This document shows, piece by piece, positions 5,597-9,744 of a DNA stretch of 9,744 nt (positions are counted from its first letter, which is position 1; each line of letters starts with the position of its first letter). The stretch is from Chloroflexota bacterium. GTDB taxonomy: Bacteria; Chloroflexota; Dehalococcoidia; Lucifugimonadales; JACPCL1. The stretch is from the NCBI GenBank assembly GCA_016210395.1, contig JACQUI010000292.1, forward strand, positions 1 through 9,744, in the 5' to 3' direction. The translations under genes and the position numbers were made by a program. The notes under the pieces are model-generated. The model ran no database searches. It was not told where the DNA came from and was given only the letters and a program-made list of their open reading frames with translations.

Positions 5597-6520
5597 TCAT
5601 ACGCTGCCCCGCAAACGTGGGTCCCAGATATCCCGCAGGGTATCCCCTGCCAGGTTGAAGGCCATGACGGTGAGGCTGAGGGCAATACCGGGCGCCCAGA
5701 GCAGCCGTGGGTGCATGAGCATGTACTGCCGCCCCGAGTTGTTCAGCATTGAACCCCAGGACGGCACCTCTGCGGGGACGCCGAACCCAAGGAAGCTCAG
5801 GGACGCCTCTATGAGGATGGCGCTGCCCAGCTCCACCGACATGATGATGAGGATAGGCGCGGCGACGTTGGGCAGGATGTGCCTGAACACGATGCGTTTG
5901 GCGCTGGAGCCCACTGCCCTCGCCGCTTCCACGTACGTGTGCTCCTTGGCAGACAGCACGCTGCCTCGCACAACACGGTTCGTGCCGGGTATCAGGACGA
6001 AGCCCACTGCCATGATCACGTTCCGCATGGATGCCTGGCCGCTGCTGAACACTACCATCAGGACAAGGGCAAGCACCAGCGTTGGGATCGCCTGCTGGCC
6101 GTCCATCCATCGTTGGATGAACAGGTCGAACTTACCCCCCACGTAGCCGCTGAACAGCCCTACGAGGGTGCCAATGGTGGCGCCGAAGAGCACTGCGGTC
6201 ACGCTCACGATGAGCGAAACACGCGCCCCCAGAATCACGCGGGAGAAGACGTCGCGGCCCAGCTCATCGCCGCCAAGCAAAAAGGCCTTGCCGTCGGCGG
6301 CTACCGCGCCTGGAGGCGCGAGGCGCATGCCCTTGTAGAGCGTGTTGGCGTCGTGGGGTGCGATAAGATCGCCGAAGACCGCTGCCAGCACCAACAGCGC
6401 GATGATGACAAACGAGACGGCGCCCAGGGGATTCCGGCGGGCAAAGCGCAGCGCCCGCTTCCCAAGAGATGCCTTGCCTGGGAGAGCGATGGCTGGCGCT
6501 TGCGCTACTTGGCTTTCCAT
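5597..6520 (-). CDS. Peptide-type ABC transporter permease, DppC/OppC family
   Basis: A 307-residue inner-membrane permease of the peptide/nickel importer family. It has a cytoplasmic N-terminus with the RRNPLGAVSF entry (28-37), a first membrane span at about 36-50 and the extracytoplasmic LLGGDELGRDVFSRVILGAR block (81-100) typical of DppC/OppC. Further spans lie at about 101-125, 146-160, 166-180, 221-240 and 275-293. The ATPase-contacting EAA loop, HTYVEAARAVG...ILPN (194-218), is well conserved, and the C-terminus ends in the usual DTLRDIWDPRLRG. The ATG at 6520 is preceded by GAAGG. It follows the DppB-type gene by 92 nt and should form the heterodimeric channel with that protein. No ATPase gene follows it, which is unusual for the family's gene order. 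Confidence 0.96.
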   Translation of the reverse strand: MESQVAQAPAIALPGKASLGKRALRFARRNPLGAVSFVIIALLVLAAVFGDLIAPHDANTLYKGMRLAPPGAVAADGKAFLLGGDELGRDVFSRVILGARVSLIVSVTAVLFGATIGTLVGLFSGYVGGKFDLFIQRWMDGQQAIPTLVLALVLMVVFSSGQASMRNVIMAVGFVLIPGTNRVVRGSVLSAKEHTYVEAARAVGSSAKRIVFRHILPNVAAPILIIMSVELGSAILIEASLSFLGFGVPAEVPSWGSMLNNSGRQYMLMHPRLLWAPGIALSLTVMAFNLAGDTLRDIWDPRLRGSV

Positions 6521-6548
6521 TCCTGTTGCCTTCTGCTGGTCATGCGTT

Positions 6549-6602
6549 CACCCTCACCCGCTCCGATGCAATCGGGGCGGCCTCTCCCGTCAAGGGAGAG
6601 GC
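6549..6602. repeat. Paired intergenic hairpin element, copy 2
   Basis: The leading motif caccctcacccg (6549-6560) is shared with copy 3. It runs into a 10-bp stem (6558-6567 with 6571-6580, one G-T wobble, loop gca), which abuts the 9-bp core stem gcctctccc (6580-6588) / gggagaggc (6594-6602) with loop gtcaa. As in copy 1, the two stems share one base (6580). The 29 nt at 6577-6605 equal 5534-5562. It starts 10 nt beyond the stop of the DppB-type gene at 6613. Confidence 0.85.
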
Positions 6603-6612
6603 GGACCGAGCT

Positions 6613-7569
6613 TTACCGCCGGTCATACCGGATACGGGGGTCCAGCAAGCTGTACGACATGTCCACCAGGAAGTTGACGACCACAAAGACCGTGGCCAGG
6701 AAGAGGACATTGCCCTGGAACTGGGTGTAGTCCCGGCGGTTGATGGCGTCAATGGTCAACTGGCCGACACCCGGGAGGCCAAAGATGGTCTCGATGATCA
6801 CCGTCCCGCCGAGCAAGAAGGCGAAGGAGCCGCCCCAGATGGTCACGACGGGGATCAGCGCGTTCTTCAGCGCGTGGCGGACGATGACGACGCGCTCCGG
6901 CAGCCCCTTGGCCCGCGCGGTGCGCACGTAGTCTTCCCGCAGGACCTCCAGCATGGTGGAGCGGGTCATGCGCATGGCGGTGGAGGAGAGGCGCACGCCA
7001 AGGGCAAGGGCCGCCGGGAAAATCTGCTGGATATTGACCCAGGGGTCCTGCCAGAAATGTTTATACTCCATGGGTGCCGCCCAGCCCCACCAGAGCACGG
7101 GCAGCAGCACAACCAATGTTGCTAGCACAAAGTTGGGGACAGACAGCCCTGCGATGGCGACGCCGCGTCCCAGGTAGTCAAGGATGGAATTGCGCTTTAC
7201 GGCGGAGAGGATGCCTATGGGCAGCGCAATGAGCATGCCCAGGCCGCTTGCTACCACGGCAATCTCTGCTGACACAGGCAGCCGCTTCAGGATCTGGCTC
7301 AGCACCGGTTTGCCCGTGAACAAGGAGTCGCCCAGGTCGCCGCGAAGGACGCCGCCCAGCCAGCTAAAGTACTGGAGGTACGCTGGGCGGTCCAACCCCA
7401 TCTCGTGCCGGATCTCGTCCAGCTTCTCAGGGGGAAGGTACAGGACGGAGGCAAAGTTGAAGTCAATGATGTCGCCTGGAATGAGACGGATGGAGAAAAA
7501 CACGATGAGGCTGACCACGAACCACGTGGGTATCAGCAGGAGCAGCCTTCGTATGGTGTAACCGGTCAC
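6613..7569 (-). CDS. Peptide-type ABC transporter permease, DppB/OppB family
   Basis: A 318-residue inner-membrane permease and partner of the DppC-type protein. It opens with the usual GYTIRRLLLLIPTWFVVSLI span, then LIPGD (29-33), and LGLDRP-like and LRGDLGDSLF blocks. The ATPase-contacting loop DYVRTARAKGL...ALKNALIP (213-239) and the GLPGVG motif (264-269) are intact, and it ends in LLDPRIRYDRR. Starts are both GTG. I prefer 7569 because GGAG lies 6 nt before it and homologues begin close to YTIRR. The GTG at 7581 (322 residues) has no visible ribosome-binding site. It is 141 nt after the binding-protein gene, and a hairpin element follows its stop. Confidence 0.95.
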   Translation of the reverse strand: MTGYTIRRLLLLIPTWFVVSLIVFFSIRLIPGDIIDFNFASVLYLPPEKLDEIRHEMGLDRPAYLQYFSWLGGVLRGDLGDSLFTGKPVLSQILKRLPVSAEIAVVASGLGMLIALPIGILSAVKRNSILDYLGRGVAIAGLSVPNFVLATLVVLLPVLWWGWAAPMEYKHFWQDPWVNIQQIFPAALALGVRLSSTAMRMTRSTMLEVLREDYVRTARAKGLPERVVIVRHALKNALIPVVTIWGGSFAFLLGGTVIIETIFGLPGVGQLTIDAINRRDYTQFQGNVLFLATVFVVVNFLVDMSYSLLDPRIRYDRR

Positions 7570-7575
7570 GACGAA

Positions 7576-7579
7576 CTCC
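7576..7579 (-). promoter_or_regulatory. Shine-Dalgarno favouring the downstream GTG of the permease
   Basis: GGAG on the - strand, 6 nt before the GTG at 7569. It overlaps the alternative GTG at 7581, whose own upstream region has no such sequence. Confidence 0.5.
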
Positions 7580-7634
7580 ACTTGGTAGCTATGGGAGCCG
7601 CCCCAGAAGCAGATGCACCGGTAGGCAACCCTCT

Positions 7635-7679
7635 CACCCTCACCCGACTGCCGCCGGCCTCTCCCCTCAAGGGAGAGGC
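7635..7679. repeat. Intergenic hairpin element, copy 3 (single hairpin)
   Basis: caccctcacccg (7635-7646), also present in copy 2, is followed after 10 nt by the core stem gcctctccc (7657-7665) / gggagaggc (7671-7679). The loop is ctcaa rather than gtcaa. No clear partner hairpin precedes the core here. It lies 43 nt past the stop of the solute-binding protein gene, in the spacer before the first permease. Confidence 0.8.
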
Positions 7680-7722
7680 TGCCCCCTAACGCATGCCGCC
7701 AACGGCAGCAGTCACCCTTCTT

Positions 7723-9408
7723 CTACTTGTCCAGCCAGGTGCGCTCCAGGAAGGGGCGCGGCAGCAAGTTCTGCCCCAGAGGCTCCGGGCTCTTGGCCCA
7801 GCCAGGGCGGACAGTGAATCCGCTTGCGGTGGCATTGGGGGCCCAGTACATGTCCTCCCAGATGACCTCCTGAATCTGGTTGACCAGTTGCTTGCGCTTG
7901 GTCACGTCCATCTCGCCGCCTTCCTGCTCCACCAACTCCTTCAGCCCGGCGCGAGGTGTGATCCACTTGGCATTGAGCATGGCGGTGAAGATAGCGTGCG
8001 GCTCGTCGTCACGCGTCCAGTAGTTGTGGGCAAGTTCAAAGTCCGCGTCTCGCACCATCTTGTCGCCGGCGGCCACGTCCGGCACGGTCCTAACGGTAAC
8101 GTCCAGTCCAACTTGCTTTAGGCTTTCCGCCATGTATTGGGCCGCGTTGATGCCCAACCCCAGGGAAGGTGTGGTGTAGTGGGAAATCACGACCTTGAGC
8201 TTTTCATACCCGGCCTCTTTGATGAGCGCCCTGGCCTTCTCGGGGTCGTAGGGGTACTTTTGCTGGATGATGGCCTCGGACCAGGCCCATTCGGTCTGCC
8301 CCGCAGGCAGAGGCCCCAACCATTCGCCCTCGCCGGAGTATTCCACCTGGATGTAGTCCTTCTTGTCAATGGCGTAGGAGACGGCGCGGCGCATGCGGAC
8401 GTCGTCCCAGGGCTTCTTTGTCATGTTGATAAGGATGCCCCGTGGATGGCTGCGCTGGGGGAGCGTCTTGGCCACCTGAAGCCCTGGGAGCTTATTGACC
8501 ACCGTTGGGCGGTCTTCCGCCTTGGGGCCGGTGTAGACAATGTCCACCTGGCCGGACATGAGGCGGGCCAGCGCCGTAGCGTAGTCCTTGGTCTCGTACG
8601 CGTTCCAGCCGTCGGCGTAGGGGAGGGGCTTTCCATCCAACTCCGAGATTTCCCAGTAGTTGTCGTTGCGGCTGGAGAACACTCCTATGCCCTCTTCCAG
8701 TTTGTCGAACACGAAGGGGCCGGTGCCGATGCCCTTTGTTTTGAAGTTGCCATCCTGCTCAAATACTTCCTTGGGCAGCATGTAGTTGTACTTGTAGGCC
8801 AGGAAGGAGAAGATGGGCGCAAAGGGCTTTTCCAGATGCAGGATGATGGTATTGGCATCCGGAGTCTCATAGCTGGTGACGGGCTTCCACATGAAGCTCC
8901 AGATGCTCTTTGCTTTGTAGTAGTCAATGTTCCAGGCCACGTCGGCGGAGGTGAATGGCCGTCCGTTCAAAGGTGGCCTGTTGGGCCACTTGGCCTCTTT
9001 TCGCAGGTGCAGCGTGATGGTCTTGCCGCCGTCCGCCACCTCCCACGACTCGGCGAGCTGGCCCACCAGCGTTGCGTCCGACTGGTCTTTCAGGCGGTAG
9101 GTGATCAGGCGCTGGTAGATGCCTTCAATGTACTGGTTGAGGGCCGCGATGGATGACTGGGAGATGTCAACGTGGGGGATGCCCACGGAGCCCGTGTTGA
9201 TGATGCCGCCGCGCTTCACTCGCGGGGCGGGAACGGGGGTGGGGGTTGCCGTTGCGGCAGCCGTAGGCGTCGCGACTGCGGCAGGCGCTTTGGTTGGCGT
9301 GGGCGCCTGCTCCTGCGCGCCTCCGCCGCAGGCAACAGCGAGAACCATTCCCGCAATCGTCACGATCCCAAGGCGCCACAGCGTTCTGGACCCGAGCAAA
9401 GACCTCAT
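7723..9408 (-). CDS. Solute-binding lipoprotein of a peptide-type ABC importer (SBP family 5)
   Basis: A 561-residue periplasmic or surface lipoprotein of the DppA/OppA family that would capture the solute and deliver it to the two permeases. The N-terminus has a basic start, a hydrophobic stretch (13-26) and a lipobox-like AVAC, giving C27 as the probable lipidated residue. An Ala/Thr/Pro-rich linker (about 31-63, with TPTP repeats) then tethers the domain. The mature part shows family-5 features: LAESWEVADGGKTITLHLRK (118-137), PFTSADVAWNIDYY, the GTGPFVF motif, a MRRAVSYAIDKKDYI segment and a YDPEKARALIKEAGY repeat. The ATG at 9408 has GGAGG upstream. A promoter with a perfect -35 lies about 130 nt ahead. 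Substrate cannot be read from sequence, since this family binds peptides, sugars, metals and other small molecules. Confidence 0.96.
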   Translation of the reverse strand: MRSLLGSRTLWRLGIVTIAGMVLAVACGGGAQEQAPTPTKAPAAVATPTAAATATPTPVPAPRVKRGGIINTGSVGIPHVDISQSSIAALNQYIEGIYQRLITYRLKDQSDATLVGQLAESWEVADGGKTITLHLRKEAKWPNRPPLNGRPFTSADVAWNIDYYKAKSIWSFMWKPVTSYETPDANTIILHLEKPFAPIFSFLAYKYNYMLPKEVFEQDGNFKTKGIGTGPFVFDKLEEGIGVFSSRNDNYWEISELDGKPLPYADGWNAYETKDYATALARLMSGQVDIVYTGPKAEDRPTVVNKLPGLQVAKTLPQRSHPRGILINMTKKPWDDVRMRRAVSYAIDKKDYIQVEYSGEGEWLGPLPAGQTEWAWSEAIIQQKYPYDPEKARALIKEAGYEKLKVVISHYTTPSLGLGINAAQYMAESLKQVGLDVTVRTVPDVAAGDKMVRDADFELAHNYWTRDDEPHAIFTAMLNAKWITPRAGLKELVEQEGGEMDVTKRKQLVNQIQEVIWEDMYWAPNATASGFTVRPGWAKSPEPLGQNLLPRPFLERTWLDK

Positions 9409-9449
9409 GGTTCCCCTCCCTGCATTTCGAAAGTAGCCGGCGTCACTGA

Positions 9450-9480
9450 ATACGGCGAGGTTAGTCCTGGGCAGCCGTAT
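9450..9480 (-). promoter_or_regulatory. Leader hairpin ahead of the binding-protein gene
   Basis: In the predicted 5' untranslated region, atacggc (9450-9456) and gccgtat (9474-9480) form a perfect 7-bp stem. Inside it agg/cct (9458-9460 with 9466-9468) can pair further. It matches no riboswitch class that I recognise. It could protect or modulate the transcript, or be chance. Confidence 0.3.
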
Positions 9481-9540
9481 CCTGCGAGATGCGTGAGCGC
9501 CGATGGGGATGAATAGCCGCTGCCGAAAGTGAATGGCACT

Positions 9541-9568
9541 ATCGTACTCACAGTACGCCGAATGTCAA
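9541..9568 (-). promoter_or_regulatory. Sigma70-type promoter of the transport/CoA operon
   Basis: On the - strand a perfect -35 box TTGACA (9563-9568) is followed after 16 nt by TACGAT (9541-9546), which matches the -10 consensus at four of six positions including the first two and the last. Transcription would start near 9534, leaving a leader of about 125 nt before the binding-protein ATG at 9408. The spacer contains a dyad that may be an operator. Confidence 0.6.
9543..9557. promoter_or_regulatory. Candidate operator dyad inside the promoter
   Basis: cgtac (9543-9547) and gtacg (9553-9557) form a perfect inverted repeat around tcaca. It covers part of the -10 box and the spacer of the predicted promoter, a position where a dimeric repressor would block RNA polymerase. 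No regulator gene for this operon is visible in the window. Confidence 0.35.
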
Positions 9569-9744
9569 GCAGTTTAGCGGGCGCGGCAAGAAACGAAGGC
9601 GAGGAAGATTGGCATGCATGAAAACGTCATCCCGAATCTTAGATATGGCTTAGTAGCGGAATTATTGCAAAGGAAAGGGGAACTGGGCAACCAAGCCTCA
9701 TGACGGGAAAGAGGCATGGGCGAGAATGGCATGTCGTGGTGCGA
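9569..9744. other. Region upstream of the promoter, no convincing gene
   Basis: The last 176 bases carry no recognisable gene. A 29-codon + strand frame (ATG 9614, stop 9701-9703) has a gaggaag about 7 nt before it but no family resemblance. The divergent neighbour, if any, starts beyond the window. Confidence 0.4.

Noticed and set aside
4731..6146. 471-codon open frame on the + strand
   Set aside because: It crosses the third crotonase gene, the hairpin-bearing spacer and part of the permease gene in antisense. The Ser/Arg/Pro-rich product has no recognisable domain.
5534..7679. CRISPR array
   Set aside because: The repeated units are about 1 kb apart, separated by full genes, and are self-complementary hairpins rather than regularly spaced repeats.
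7693..9156. Two long + strand frames (142 and 339 codons)
   Set aside because: Both are antisense to the solute-binding protein gene and show no family features.
9614..9703. 29-codon frame with a possible Shine-Dalgarno
   Set aside because: It is too short to judge and has no hydrophobic segment, family motif or promoter, so it is likely chance.

Overview
The window looks like a piece of a high-GC bacterial chromosome, most likely a member of the Chloroflexota (Dehalococcoidia or SAR202 type). This is inferred from three things: the Ala/Thr/Pro-rich 'TPTP' linker after the lipoprotein cysteine of the solute-binding protein, the pairing of CaiB/BaiF CoA-transferase and crotonase paralogues with a peptide-type ABC importer, and the short GC-rich hairpins repeated between genes. 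No rRNA, tRNA or other taxonomic marker is present, so the assignment is moderate at best.

Left part (1-1334, + strand). A compact three-gene operon of visibly lower GC (28 G/C in bases 241-300, against 44 in 2221-2280). It encodes a RelE/HigB-like toxin with a TTG start, an XRE-type helix-turn-helix antitoxin, and a small all-helical protein I do not recognise. Each junction overlaps by exactly 14 nt. The third gene makes this a candidate tripartite toxin-antitoxin system and is the most interesting item here. The operon is followed by a 284-nt spacer holding a perfect 12-bp stem-loop that probably terminates convergent transcription.

Right part (1619-9408, all on the - strand). Read in the direction of transcription: a lipoprotein solute-binding protein of the peptide/nickel family, two permeases (DppB/OppB and DppC/OppC type), three tandem but divergent crotonase-fold (enoyl-CoA hydratase/isomerase) proteins, and a CaiB/BaiF (class III) CoA-transferase. 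A good sigma70-type promoter with a perfect -35 box lies upstream of the binding protein. No ATPase genes (OppD/OppF) are present. The likely overall logic, which is inference, is uptake of an organic solute, activation to a CoA ester by the transferase, then hydration, isomerisation or C-C chemistry by the crotonases. The substrate cannot be named.

Four intergenic spacers in the right part carry a recurrent hairpin element (core gcctctccc-loop-gggagaggc, or a looser relative). In three of the four the hairpins come in pairs, like BIME/REP elements. The last 336 bases (9409-9744) hold the promoter, a candidate operator and a leader hairpin, but no convincing gene.
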